Source: Hygrophila difformis
Taxonomy: Eukaryota > Streptophyta > Magnoliopsida > Lamiales > Acanthaceae
Assembly (NCBI GenBank): GCA_030278955.1
Contig: JAOANR010000005.1
Span: forward strand, 1,717,431 to 1,781,430
Reading direction: 5' to 3'
Length of the DNA stretch: 64,000 bases
The position numbers and the translations under genes are program-made. The notes under the pieces are model-generated. The model saw nothing but the letters and a program-made list of their open reading frames with translations, did no database searches and was not told the DNA's origin. Positions 11,113 through 22,500 of this stretch are shown here, piece after piece; the first letter of the stretch is position 1, and each line of letters opens with the position of its first letter.

Positions 11113-13708
11113 TGAAACTTTTGACAATTTCCCACACGAGTATTTTCGAAATAATAGAACCCCGGTCTTGATTTTATTTAATGAAAATCATTTTATGAAG
11201 GCGGAGTTGGGATTTAGGGATATATTTATAGGTTGTCACGTTTTTATTACTCGTGTTAAGAAACTGTGGCCCAAAAGCGCACGGTGTCAAAAATTGCAGT
11301 AATTTATAGTAAGACCGGATCGTTCACTGGAGGATGTGCGATAGAAGTAGGGCCCTCGTCGTTTTACTAGATTTTCCATTCGTATTGCTCCAATTGGTTT
11401 GAAAAGTGGTTAACATCTACTAATATGAATTTAAACTAGATTAAATTACGAAAGCAATTAAATCTATTCTACAAAGCCAATAAGTTCTATTCTAGAAAGA
11501 GGGTAAACTTACTCTAAGAATGCAATAAATACTATCTATGAAAGCAGTGAAAATTTACACTATGCTAGCTATGAAGCTGAATCACCATGCAGACAGAATG
11601 GACAGGAAGAAAAGAATAAAAATCGGACGAGATTTAGATAAGGTAGTATTAAACTTCCATTTTTATACACAGATCTTTGTTTGGGATAATCCTATTAGAA
11701 AGCTAATTCTCATGCTCTCAGTACAGCGTTCCCTTTAACAGACAGGTACTTACAGCGTGAGTTTACATGTTCTTAAGACCGCAAATTCTAAGATACCACA
11801 GATTTGTAACTGCCCCGGCCAGGGTATGTTATTTCATCTGTGGTGGTTGAGCAACATCTGACAAATCATTTATTGAAATGCCAAGTACTACTATCATTTT
11901 CCCATGTCACACCCAAAGATTCTAATTAAGCCCTAAACTATCCCTTAACTATCAATCCTAATAACAGTTACGCAACTCTCAATACAACCGAGTGACCTCT
12001 AACGAAAGCATTTAAAGAAAGCAGTAAGGAAAGCATTTAAAACCTATCACTCGGAGGTTTTGAAGGTCTGAACCTGGTAGTAAAAGACAGCTCCCCATCA
12101 GAATGAAGGGGTATGGATCAAGAATTCCCGGCTCTTGGTGGACTACTCGTGTGTTCACTTCCTTCCGGGTGGTTATGAGATACAAACTAATGAAACGAAC
12201 TAATAAATTAGTTCATTCCGGATGCACTCACTCAGGACTCAAAAATAGGCTTTGGCAGAAGAGGATAGCAGTTAAACGAAAACTCAACCCTATCTTAGAA
12301 AATAACCAAGGCCTGGATGATGTTCCTCTAAGGTTATTTACTACACTGTATTTGAGTCCAAGTGGACCCCATCTCGGTGTAATATTTAATCTTAGATTCC
12401 CAACAAACAGCAATTTTGGAAAATAATGAATCTGAAAATCATTCGTTAAACAGGTACTAGATTCTCAATTAAAACACAGATCCTTTCAGTCTAGATGAGA
12501 CCTAATCGCTGACTCTGCTTCTAATTTCCCAAAATCAACCCTTGATAGAATGTGAATTAGTCATAACTGAAGAATTTATCCCTTACTCAGATGCGGATTT
12601 TATAAAGATTTTTTTTTTCGGAAATTTAATATGCAATATCTGTTTAAGATCTAGACTTCTATTGTCCAAGGGAAGGATCCCAAAAAATTGTAGACCACAA
12701 TAGTATGTAATATTAGCATGCATACGGATATATGGAAGTGTAAAATTAATTGACCCAAAATATAAATGCGGGTCTAGACAGAAGGTGAAACACAGATATG
12801 AAGTGGTCAGGAGACCAAGGTAATGGCAGAATAATCGGGTGGACTGTAAACATCTACTGTCCAATTTCCCAATTACTCGGATGGAGCGAATTTAGACAGG
12901 TGAAACCCTAAAATGGCAGTGTCGCTACCAGTTGGGCCCCTACTGTCTGTGAATTCAGAGAAAAACCTACATGCTTCCCCTCTGCAGTACTTATCAGCTA
13001 ATGTTGACAGACATTAGCAGAGTTATAATACAGATTGGAATTTGGGTTTGGAAATAAAGATAAATAAAATAAAACTGTATCCGGATGGGAATCAGTTGAG
13101 CAGCTATTATAGTCTCGGATGGACGAACCGCCAAGGCTTCCTCTGACTGTCATCCAGACCATGCAAAATAACACTTAGTAACTAATACCCAGAATACGAG
13201 CTAGTTATCCGTGAGGGGATACCCGCCAACATTAGTCTGATGTATTCTTTACTAATTGTTACACACAGTACAAGACAAAATAAAATGGAATAAAGAGAAG
13301 AACTTGCATGAGAGACATTGGTTTCTCATGCAAGGTTATGGAATCAATCCATAATTGATGACTTAAATAGTCCCTCCTACCATAATTGATTACAGTCCGG
13401 ATTATCTATTTAAGGCATCATGATTTTATTTATAGAAAATTGTTTTATTGACAATTGAACAAAGGTCATCTAATCACAACAATTAGTGATTTAATTATTG
13501 CTAATTAGAATCATCAATCATTAATGACTAGAGGGTTCAATTAATTAACAGATGGAAGATGGAGAATCAAAATTTGGCAGCATAACGCCTTATATTGCAA
13601 TTCTAGGGTATTACATCTTAATCCGTGGGATTCAGATGTGAGTTTTTGCAATATAATGGAGGATAGAAGATCAGAATTTTAGGATTAAATAGAGAAGAGG
13701 ATTCCGTC
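11113..13708 (-). repeat. Minus-strand Athila LTR, 3' (R/U5) part
   Basis: Read on the minus strand, this is the downstream part of the LTR whose upstream part lies at 40,898-42,797. It ends in GTCAAAAGTTTCA at 11,113. It is homologous along most of its length to the R/U5 part of the plus-strand LTRs: compare 11,270-11,350 with 16,490-16,560 (gene-end block GACACCGTGCGC, CATCCTCCAGTGAACGATCC) and 13,080-13,150 with 14,640-14,720. Joined with the other part it makes an LTR of about 4.5 kb, longer than the 3.4 kb plus-strand LTRs. The end at 11,113 corresponds to 16,713 in the plus LTR, where the plus LTR continues for 305 more bases. Confidence 0.8.
13704..13708. repeat. Target-site duplication CCGTC, left copy
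   Basis: CCGTC lies immediately left of the first plus-strand LTR and recurs at 40,893-40,897 immediately right of the third. Five bases is the duplication made by Ty3/gypsy integrases. It shows that the whole five-part array descends from one integration into the minus-strand LTR. Confidence 0.85.
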
Positions 13709-14222
13709 TTATAATGGCCAAAAATGACCATTATTTTCAATCCATTTCCGTGTCTTAAACGGGCATTTGATCGCATTCCGGTCTGACATTAAGTAAGAAA
13801 GCAGTCGAATTGGATAAATTTATGCATAATTGTAAAAATAATAAGCTGGTGTGAAAAAGACATAAATATGTAATTTTACTACATATTTATGTTAGAAAAA
13901 TCCAAAAACATGAGAAAAAGAAAAGGAAACAAAAAGATGGGAAAAAGATAGAAAAGCCCACAAGACCAAGACGCACAAATGAAGAGGAGACCTGCCAAGC
14001 CCCTTGGCGCGATGACCTTTGTCGCGATGCAGTGCTCCGCGACAAAGGTCCATTCCGCGACCAAGATACATTTTTAGAGACACAAGACCCAGTCGAGAAG
14101 CTTTGCCACATGCAGTGTGTTCCGCGACCAAACTTGGTGCTCCGAGACAAAGCTGTGATGTGTGTGATGTCTTGAGACACAATGGACTCAAATCAAGGCC
14201 CATGAGCTTAGGGTTTCCCCTC

Positions 14223-14231
14223 TATAAATAT
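14223..14231 (+). promoter_or_regulatory. LTR 1 TATA box
   Basis: TATAAATAT in the context CCTCTATAAATATGAGGTG. The same context occurs on the minus strand in the related LTR (42,033-42,041), so it has been kept despite substantial divergence around it. Transcription would start about 30 bases downstream. It lies just after a block of TCGCGA-type repeats (14,001-14,157). The equivalents are 26,160-26,168 in LTR 2 and 38,097-38,105 in LTR 3. Confidence 0.7.
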
Positions 14232-16754
14232 GAGGTGTTTCCTTTGAGCTAGAGGTTGGAAGAATTTTAGAGAAATACTCACTCTTGAAGACAAGTGAGA
14301 AGTTCAGTAGTTAGTTTAGTTTAGGGTAGTTTAGTTAGATTTTCTTTTGTATTATGTAATTTATGCACTAGTTAGAAGTAGTTTACTGCTCTTGGGTTAG
14401 ACAGCCAGTTTTAAACCTTGTTTTTGTTCTAAACTTTTGTTTGAGGGTTTGTGGTACCCAAACCATGGGTATGAACAGCACCGTTTAATAATATGGGAAA
14501 ACATTCTCTTTTATTTTATTTTGTCTTTTCCGTGATGTGTGAAACAGCTAATAAGGAATATATCAGATTAATGTTGGCGGGTATTCCCACACGGATAACT
14601 AGCTCGTGATCTGTATATTAATTACTAGTTGTTATTTTGCATGGTCCAGATAGTGGTCGGTGGAAGCCTTGGCGGTTCATCCCTCCGGGATTATAATAGC
14701 TGCTCAGCTGACTCCCATCCGGATACAGTTTTCTTTTCTTACTTTAATTTCAAACCTGAATCTGGAGCTGTAGTAATGTTAGATGATATATGCCAATGTC
14801 ATCTAATGATTATTGCAGTAATAGAACATGTGGGTTTTTATCCAAATTCACAGACAGTGGAGTCTGAGATGACGGCGGCAACTGTCATTTGAGACATTCC
14901 ACTGTCTAAAAATCATCCCACCTGAAATGATCAGGACCTGGATAGCAGATGTTTGCAGTCCGGATCATCCTGATTATTTTTGTCATCTTTTTAGCCAAAT
15001 AAATTCTTCTCATCTCCGGCTATTTCATCTCTGTGTTTCACATTCTGTCTAAACCCACCTTATATTTTGGGTTATTTTATTTTACACTTCTCTATAAATT
15101 TATGCATGATATTACTATGTAGATAGTGTGGTCATATTATTTTGGGATCCTTCCCTTGGACATAGAAGTCTTGATCTAAGTCGGACGTTTCATATTAAAT
15201 TTCCAACAAAAATTCCTTTATAAAATCCGGATCTGAGTAGGGGATAAATTCAACAGTTATGACTAATTCATATCCGACTGGGGGTTGATTTTGGGAAATT
15301 AGAAGCAGAGTCAACGATTAGGTCTCACCTAGACTGAAAGGATCTGTGTTTTAATTGAGAGTCTAGTACCTGATAGGGAATGATTTTCAGATTTGTTATT
15401 TTCCAAAATTGCTGTTTGTTGGAAATCTTGTATTAAATATTACACTGAGTCAGATTCCACTTGGATTCCGATAAGGTGTGACAGATAATACTAGAGGAAC
15501 AGCATTCAGGCCTTGGTTATTTTCTAAAGGTAGGGTTGAGTATTCTTTCAACTGCTATTTTTCTTCTGCCAAAGCCTATTTTTAAGTCCTGAGTGAGTGC
15601 ATCCGGAACGAACTAATTTCATTAGTTCGTTTCATTAGTTTGTATCTCATAACCACCCGACGAGAAGTGAACACTGCGAACGGTTCACCGAGAATAGGGA
15701 ATTCTTGATCCACACCGAGTCATGCTGACTGGGGGCTTTCTTTTACTACCAGGGTCAAACTTTCAGAAACCTCCGAGTGATAGGATTTTAAATGCTTTCT
15801 TTACTGCTTTCTTTTAACTGCTTCCTTAGAGGTCACTCGGTTGTATTGAGAGTTGTGTAACTGCTACTAGGACTGAGAGTTAAGGGATAGTTCAGGGATT
15901 AATTAGAATCTTTGGGCGTGACATGGGGGAATGATAGTAGTACTTGACACTTCAATAAATGATTTGTCAGGTGTTGCTTGTCCACCACAGATAAATGACA
16001 CGCTCTGACGGGAGCAGTTGTGAGTCTGTGGTATCTTAGATTTTGCTGTCTTAAGAGCATGTAAACTCTTGCTGCAAGTACCTGTCTGTTAAAGGGAACA
16101 CGATATAGAGAGCATGAGAATTAGCTAACTGAAGGATTATCCCAAACTAAGATCTGCGTATTAAAATGGAAGTTTAATTGTGTTTCATCTGAATCTTGTC
16201 CAATCTTTATTCTTTTCTTCCTGTCCCTTCTGTCACACTTTAAATCTGCTTTCTTAGATTAATGATAGATGGGTTAGTATAATTTTAACCGCCTTCTTAG
16301 AACAATTTTATTGCTTTCTTAGATTAAATTTAATTCGCTTTCTAGAATAACTTTATCTGCTTTATTTTGATTGCTTTCATAGCTTAGTTTAAATTATGTC
16401 AAGTAGTTGTTAGTCATTTCACAAACTTGATTCGAGTGACCGAGTGGAAAATCTTAGTAAATGACGTGGGACCTGCTTCTATCGCACATCCTCCAGTGAA
16501 CGATCCGGTCTTACTATAAATTACTGCAATTTTTGACACCGTGCGCTTTCGGGGGCACAGTTTCTTAACTACGAGCAATAAAAACATGACTACGTATAAA
16601 TATATCCCTAATCACAACACCGCCATCATAAATTGGTTTCATTAAATAAAACTTAAACCAGGATCATGATTTTTCGGAAAATACTCGTGTAGTGGGAGTC
16701 TGTCAAAAGTTTCATGGCAGGAAATCTCATGGCAAGAATTGATGAGAAGTATCA

Positions 16755-16772
16755 TGGCATATTTGCCGGGGA
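16755..16772 (+). other. Decayed primer-binding site inside the LTR
   Basis: TGGCATATTTGCCGGGGA matches the active primer-binding site TGGCGCCGTTGCCGGGGA at 14 of 18 positions. It lies shortly after a first copy of the LTR terminus (TGTCAAAAGTTTCATGGC, ending near 16,717), which corresponds to the true end of the related minus-strand LTR. The following sequence to 17,018 repeats the LTR end. It appears that a former LTR end plus primer site is now embedded in the LTR. The same is present in LTR 2 (28,692-28,709) and LTR 3 (40,629-40,646). Confidence 0.6.
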
Positions 16773-17018
16773 CCCTCAGTGTGACAGGCTGAAGGTCAAC
16801 CCATCCCGGCTATGCCATGAGATTCGTCAACATTTCATGACAGAGAGGACCACAGCGCCATTTGAAACCGAAGCACCACGCTTGAGTAATAAAAAGACTA
16901 ATAATCTTGATGTATCCCTAAACCCTTTCCCGTGAATCATAACGCTTTTCATTTAATAAATCTAACCTGGTATAATTCTAGCAAAAGCTCGTGTTAACGA
17001 AACTTGTCAAAAGTTTCA

Positions 17019-17036
17019 TGGCGCCGTTGCCGGGGA
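17019..17036 (+). other. Primer-binding site, tRNA-Asp (copy 1)
   Basis: TGGCGCCGTTGCCGGGGA is complementary to the 3' end (with CCA) of plant tRNA-Asp(GTC), and directly follows the LTR 1 terminal CA. It primes minus-strand cDNA synthesis. tRNA-Asp priming is known for Athila/Tat elements, which agrees with the pol relationship. Confidence 0.9.
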
Positions 17037-17158
17037 GGATGCAGCGTCATTTATTAAGAGGATTACACTCCTGATTACTCCTAGATTAGCTTAGATCAGT
17101 CTAGTTTAATGTAATATATTTAATCCAGAACAGAAAAAGTACCCTCAAGATTAATTGA

Positions 17159-17197
17159 ACATTTAGAGTACCAAGACTCTAAATGTGAGGATGTTGA
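17159..17197 (+). other. Hairpin plus GTGAGGATGTTGA motif, upstream of the pol-tail module (copy 1)
   Basis: ACATTTAGAGT (17,159-17,169) and ACTCTAAATGT (17,176-17,186) form a perfect 11-bp stem with a 6-base loop, overlapping GTGAGGATGTTGA (17,185-17,197). This motif is also the junction between the internal region and the next LTR (25,529-25,541). Forty-five bases later comes a splice-acceptor-like TCTGTCTTGCAG ending at 17,242, exactly where homology to the minus-strand pol tail begins. The second copy is at 29,096-29,134. Confidence 0.65.
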
Positions 17198-17242
17198 ACT
17201 GAGGAGAAAACCTAACCTAATGGGTATTTATCTGTCTTGCAG

Positions 17243-17355
17243 GAAATTCGGAACCAACCAAAAAGAAGGAGCAGAAAAAGCAAGGAAAACCAGGTTCTTG
17301 GTTGGGAAAATTCCACAAATCTGAGAAATTATTTTCGGAATTTAAAGAAATTTAA
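17243..17355 (+). pseudogene. Relic of the 3' end of the pol reading frame (copy 1)
   Basis: From 17,243 the sequence aligns with the last 75 bases of the minus-strand pol frame and its flank (50,165 down to about 50,050): shared blocks are TTCGGAACCA, GGAAAACCAGGTTCTTGGTTG and AATTCCA, then GGCCCAATT/GGGCCCA further on. The open frame from 17,243 runs about 37 codons to TAA at 17,353-17,355 and is lysine-rich. It shows the non-autonomous unit derives from an Athila-like element by removal of gag-pol. The equivalent in copy 2 starts at 29,180. Confidence 0.6.
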
Positions 17356-17550
17356 GATCCGGAATAAATCTTGCAGATAAATGGAACTGACCCGACCTAA
17401 TTTTATGCAAGTAGATTATTTTAAATAATGGCCCAATGATTTGAATTTACTTGGACTGAAGTCATTCAGGACCAACTCAAATAAAAAGGACGCAGGTCCA
17501 ATATCACACTCGGGCCCAATTCGATGAAAATTTGAAAATTCAAAAAGTTT

Positions 17551-17955
17551 GTCGCGGAATGACCATTTTGTCGCGGAACAACGTTCCGCGACCAAGTGGA
17601 ACTCCGCGACAAAGTTCTCCATATCATCAACCCTTGTTTGTCCTTGTCGCGGAGTGATCATTTTGTCGCGATGCCCAGCATCGCGCCCATGTGCAAATTC
17701 CGCGACAAAATTATACTCATCCCTGAACTCTGCTTGTCGTTGTCGCGGAACATTTTGTCGCGGAGCATGACTCCGCGACAGAGTCCCTATTCCGCGACAC
17801 GGGCACACCACTCCATTCTTCCTTGCCATTTTGTCGCGGTACACTTTGTCGCGGTGCATGACTCCGCGACAAAGTCCCATATTCCGCGACACCTCTAATG
17901 TCGCCGAGCCTGGTCGCGTAACCCTGTTCCGCGACCATGGGCTAGGGTTCCGCGA
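17551..17955 (+). repeat. GTCGCGGA/TCCGCGAC repeat cluster before the internal promoter (copy 1)
   Basis: About 17 copies of the 8-mer GTCGCGGA or its inverse TCCGCGAC (and one-base variants) lie in both orientations at irregular 10-40 bp spacing. Several pairs are back to back, making local palindromes such as GCGGAACAACGTTCCGC. The cluster ends 12 bases before the internal TATA box. Comparable clusters precede the LTR TATA boxes and the minus-strand cassette. ORFs across it (for example 17,416-17,964 minus) only translate the repeats. It could be a transcription-factor array or a CG-methylation target. The second copy is 29,488-29,892, with one repeat changed (CGCGAAAAAG). Confidence 0.8.
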
Positions 17956-17967
17956 CCGGCCCATTAG

Positions 17968-17975
17968 TATTTAAA
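17968..17975 (+). promoter_or_regulatory. Internal promoter TATA box (copy 1)
   Basis: TATTTAAA lies in TTAGTATTTAAACCCC, followed by a CT-rich stretch typical of plant start regions (about 17,995-18,010) and by about 125 bases of leader before the ATG at 18,129. The minus-strand relative has TTAGTATTTATACCCC at the matching place (49,536-49,543). This gives the cargo gene a promoter separate from the LTR. Confidence 0.65.
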
Positions 17976-18128
17976 CCCCTTCCCCTCCCTCGTCTTCCCC
18001 ACGCATTCGGACTTAGAAAATTTTCGAAAAAACACTCTAGCACACACGAAACCTCTCCCGAAGCACACCACCGTGTTCTTCGCAACTTTTCCGACCATTT
18101 CCAAGGGAAACTCTGCCCGATTTTTGCC

Positions 18129-18175
18129 ATGGAACCACAACCCTCGTCTTCATCCCCGGAGCAAACCGAACCATG
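18129..18175 (+). CDS. Cargo gene, coding exon 1 (copy 1)
   Basis: ATG at 18,129 opens a 15-codon serine/proline/glutamate-rich leader (MEPQPSSSSPEQTEP) plus two bases of a Trp codon, ending at the donor ATG|GTAAGC. Joining to the acceptor at 19,563 completes TGG and enters the long frame of exon 2 with no shift, whereas exon 2 has no ATG of its own near its start. The minus-strand relative has a leader exon in the same place that also ends ..EPW and also has phase 2. I chose this start because it is the first ATG after the TATA box in frame with exon 2. Confidence 0.65.
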
Positions 18176-19563
18176 GTAAGCCTTTCTCCATTCTACTCTC
18201 GCGCACCCATTGCCCCTGTTTTCGCGAACCTAGGGATTTTTGGTGTTTGAGTTCTCGATATTATGTGAATGGGCCTCCTCATGGTTGTTTTCACTCAGTT
18301 GATTTTCAATTTTAGTGATTCTGTGTATTGGGCATGTATGGATTTCGATTCCCTGTTTTTATCGTTAATGGCCGAGTGTGGTGTTGGAGTTTGGTACTTT
18401 GGTTGGTTGATGCAAGGGCACAGATAGAAGTGTTAGGGGTTGTAGAAATTTTGATTCCATGAACCTCGGTTGTCTAGAGGATACGGGCATGATGGCTAGG
18501 GTTTGGCAGTGGTAGATTCCGCCATGGTTGTGGGTTTTGAGTTTTTAAGGTTCTTTTGCTTTTGTTTGTTCTAGTCTATATGCTCATGTTTTGTCTGCTT
18601 GATCTTGATTCCTCCTGGATTGTTGAAAAATCTTGAAAAAGTGAGAGTTGATGAACATAGGGATACTGTGAGAGTGTCATTATGTTATTAATTTTCTTGC
18701 TTATGAATGTCCTCCTCATTAAACATGAGCAGTGTGATTAATCTTATGTTCTTGTTTAAGTAGAGGCATGATCTTGTGTTTTTAACTTGCTATGTTCATG
18801 AGTATTGCATGCTGAGTTGATCATTTAATGGCGTTTCCTGTTTTGGTGTGTCTGTGTATGTGTGCAGCAAATTGAGGAAAGTGAGTGTTTGTATTGTTTT
18901 TGGCATGTCAGTGCACACCAATCCCCTTTCATCAGTGCACTTTTTCACTTAAAGACAAAATAGTTAGTAGGAATTTTGGTTGACAAAGTGTGTTTTTGGT
19001 TCCCAATGGAACTATGTAGTGTGAGTTAAGTAGCAGTATTTTTGCCACCTCAAACTGCTACTCTTTTTGCAAAATCCAAAATGGGACCACACATCCCACT
19101 TTTCATTAAATAAAATCAAGTTAACCTTTTCAAAAATTAAAAATAGTGTTTGCAATTTCTTGAATGTTTTAACTGTCCAATGACAGTCCAAACAATCCGG
19201 AAATAGTGAATCCATCCCGCCATGCCTCCATTGCACATTCCATTTTCGAGCTATCCATTCCATCATCATCATCTCATTCCATTTTCAACAAGTGCCTCGA
19301 GCTTGTTTAATAAAATTGGAAAAGCAACCTTTTTGGGCTCAATAGCCTACTAAAAAATTCTCTAAGTCCAATGACTTAGACTTTTTTAAATTAATTAATG
19401 GCATATGCCTTATAATAATGTTTTGAGTATTAATCAAATAAATCACATTTCGAGCAAAGCTCAAAATGTGAGGATGTTGATTTTTGGCTCGAAACTCAAA
19501 AAAAAAAAAAAAAAAAAATTACATAACAACTTGATTGGAATTAATACTTTCTATATTTTTCAG
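18176..19563 (+). other. Phase-2 intron of the cargo gene (copy 1)
   Basis: A 1,388-bp intron from GTAAGCC to TATATTTTTCAG. It is T-rich, as plant introns are. Its 3' half (about 18,960-19,330) aligns closely with the minus-strand intron at 45,340-45,690 (TTCCCAATGGAACT, GCAGTATTTT, GACAGTCCA, CATTGCACATTCC). Near its end is a hairpin with GTGAGGATGTTGA (19,444-19,480) and an A18-20 run. A 13-nt microexon (18,868-18,880) with good splice signals would break the frame and was not used. Confidence 0.65.
19444..19480 (+). other. Hairpin plus GTGAGGATGTTGA motif before exon 2 (copy 1)
   Basis: CACATTTCGAGC (19,444-19,455) pairs with GCTCAAAATGTG (19,459-19,470) with one mismatch and an AAA loop, running into GTGAGGATGTTGA (19,468-19,480). 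The acceptor of exon 2 is 83 bases downstream. The same arrangement precedes the F-box exon on the minus strand (45,188-45,226). The second copy is 31,381-31,417. Confidence 0.65.
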
Positions 19564-22500
19564 GAATGAATTAGTAATTAAGTCAGCTATTGGATTGCCC
19601 GATTGTACTCTGCATCAGGCAGCAATAGAAGCATCTGCAAACAGGACTCAGATTAAGAAGCTCAGGGAAGCTTTGGTAAGCGTGCACAGTGTTCCACTGG
19701 ACCAGCGTACTGAAGCTGAGCTAACATTGAGACCTGGTTGGGACGTAAAAATCCCCCCTGAAGATAGATCAACCGCTCTGACAAACATAGAAAGGGATTT
19801 CTCCCATCACATGCTGAAGTTTTGGGAACTAATGACAGACCATGCTCCGCATGATTCCATAATGACACCCGAAGTGCATTTGGAAAGAATCACGCTGAAG
19901 TTCCAAATACATACAGCTGTCTGGCAACGTCACCTAGAAGATGGAACAGTGGGAATCGATATCTCAAACTATGATATACTCATTCCTGACCAACCCATAG
20001 ACCCACAAGTGCGATTGCAGTTCGTGGAAAGACCTTTACCGGTAAGCCTGATACTGTCAAAGGGAGCCATTTCAATGTATGAAGCTTTCCCTTGCATTTG
20101 GAACCCGAGGTTATTTGATAACATGGGAATAGAAGAGCAGAGATGGGTGGCCAGGCAGGCTAAGCTAAGGCATCGGGAGATGAGTTACAACCTGCGCCAC
20201 AAACTGAGGAGAATTGAGGAGTTCAACACAGAAAGGAACTCCACCATGATAAACAAGTTTAGGGAAGCAATCAATGCAGCTCGAAAAGAATGGCACGACA
20301 TGACACTTCTGTGGGGGCAGGGCAAGGGTTTCATAACACAAGAAAGATTGGATGAAGGATTGACCTTGCCGGATGAGGATAATTTTGAGACAATTTTCAT
20401 AAACAAGCGGTTTGGCCAGACAAGACCAGCGGAAAAGGGAACTCAAGTGGACCCTGGATTTCCCGAGCACATCAGAGAACTAAGGGAAAAAGCCCTTTAT
20501 GAGGTGCAGCACCACAATTGGTCAGTACTGACCAAAAAGAAGGTGCAGCTCAGATTAATGACCGAGGCTGAAGCAAAGGAATATCTGACGTTTGACAAAG
20601 CACAGATGATGACCTATGTGACAGAAGAGTTAGAAAGAGACATGATCAACACCATGATGGAGCAATATAGGACCTCATATCTTGAACTCCTCATGGAGAT
20701 GGATAGAGAAGCCTTGAGGTATGGGAAGGAAGGAAACAAGACAAAGGTCATGCACTATGACCACAAAGTCAGGCGCCTGTTTTGCACACGGATTAAGGAG
20801 GCTTGGGAATTTAAACTGGTTCGGGTAACAAGTCAGACATTCGTGCATGATTATCTGAGATTTGCACATAAACTGTTTGGAACTCAAGAAGCCCAGGAAG
20901 ATCCAGAGGACCCAGATGCTGAGATTGATGCATACTTCTCCACCCCTCCTGAGGCCAACCCACAGCCTACCCAGCCAGCAGTACAAGCTTCGGCTTTGCC
21001 GCCTAGAGGGCAGACTGACGTGCAAGAAGTTGCTACGTCCGAGCCAGTGGCGCAGCAAGAAGCAGTCCGGACTCCAGTACAGATAGCTCAGACTGAAATG
21101 ACAACATCTGCTGTAGCACCTTCCACCACTAAGGCACCCATACAGCCCGAGAAAACCTCCACTACTGTTACATCTGAAGGTCAGCCAGCACCTCAACCGG
21201 GAACAAGGAGAAGGTTGGTGAAGTCTGCTGACAAAGATAAACCAGCAAGAGCTCCGGAAAAGAAAGTGGAGATCAAGGAACCTGAGCCAACTGTCAGGAA
21301 AGTGGTAGAGCCCACAGATCCCAAGGACAAAGGTAAAAAGCCGATGCCGCCACCACCCCCGAAAAAGAAGCACCAGGTGATATCCGATGCTGAGCTAGCC
21401 AGAAAAATGCACAATGATGAACTTGCATTAGCTGGTTTGCTGGATCAAGTAACAGGTGGTTCGGGAGTAGAGAAATTGACTGAAGAAGAACGCCTGGAAA
21501 TGGAAAAGAAAACTGCAGAGGAAGAGCAGATCAGAAAGAATATCCAGCAGACCAGAGACGAAGAAACTGCCAGGAAGATGCAGGCTGAGCTGGAAAGCAG
21601 GAAATCTGGAGAGGCTGAGCGGGGTAATGAGGAGGACTTCGAGCTGAAGATCACTGGAGAAGTGCAGGGGCGTGGTTTGAAGATCAAAGAAGAGCAACCA
21701 CCAGGATGGACTGGCCCCTCGATTCGTAGTGCCGAGACACTTCGGAAAGAATTGAGACAGAACATCAACGAACAGATTGAAACAAGAATTGATGCTGGAG
21801 AAAAGCCAAATCAAATCAAATATCAGACAGAAGTGGGCCAATTGATTGATCCCCTCGTGGGCACGGCCAGAATTGAAGAATTCATCACTCACGAAGGCCC
21901 GTCGCACCAACCTGAACAGTCAGAAGGACCACAAGACTCCATAGATCCGGTAGCACTGGACAAAATCTTGGAAAAGCAGCCAGGCGACCATCTCATGGCC
22001 TCTGCGCTTAAGGAAAAGGTTCAAGGAATTTTGACTGAAGCTGCAGATGGAAATAATTCGGAAGAAGAAGCTCGGCAGGAGGAGCAAGAATTCATGGACC
22101 AAATGGCGCCTATTTTCCAACGTCCAGTTGAACGAACTGCAAGAATTAGGGAGGAGGAGGAGGTATCAACTGATGTTGATGACCGTAATTTTCATGTAAC
22201 TACATCTTCTTTGCCTGTAAATTGTGAACTCAATACGATGAAACATGTAATTAAACAGGTTGAGGAGGAAGTCGGAGATGAAACAGCTCATGGAGAGCGA
22301 GAGCCAAGTCAGAGGGGAGATGACGCTGAACCAAGGGATGACCAGCCACAGGAGGGAGACGATCAAACAGACTGGCACACGAGCGACGACGAGTCCGTCG
22401 GGTCCATTCGACCAGTCGAGTATTGGTCTGAAAATACTGTAAGGCAAAGAATGGGCGTTTCAAAGGAATATGGGAAGAAAAAGCTGAGTGAAGAGCAGGT

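Larger units (their letters stand above)
13709..17018 (+). repeat. LTR 1 (5' LTR of the array)
   Basis: 3,310 bp ending ..GTCAAAAGTTTCA directly before the primer-binding site. It lacks about 107 bp of the CG-rich repeat block present in LTRs 2 and 3 (junction near 13,972). Its first two bases are TT where the other LTRs have TG, so its integrase recognition end is mutated. The TATA box is at 14,223. Small ORFs at 14,629-14,892 and 16,714-16,935 are repeated in all three LTRs and have no recognised function. Confidence 0.9.

Noticed and set aside
14629..14892. 87-codon ORF in each LTR
   Set aside because: Conserved only because the LTRs are near identical. It lies in the LTR body with no recognised domain.
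17551..17955. CRISPR-like array
   Set aside because: The repeats are 8-mers in both orientations with irregular spacing, in a plant retrotransposon upstream of a TATA box; nothing else fits a CRISPR locus.
17416..17964. 182-codon minus-strand ORF
   Set aside because: It reads through the CG-rich repeats and non-coding flank. Its periodic residues only mirror the 8-mer repeat, and other frames give similar open stretches.
18868..18880. 13-nt microexon with good splice signals in the cargo intron
   Set aside because: Including it would put exon 2 out of frame, while direct splicing of exon 1 to 19,564 is in frame and matches the minus-strand gene's phase.
20675..21373. 232-codon minus-strand ORF antisense to exon 2 (and the same in copy 2)
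   Set aside because: Shadow of the proline/glutamine-rich coding region. No family resemblance and no promoter or leader of its own.
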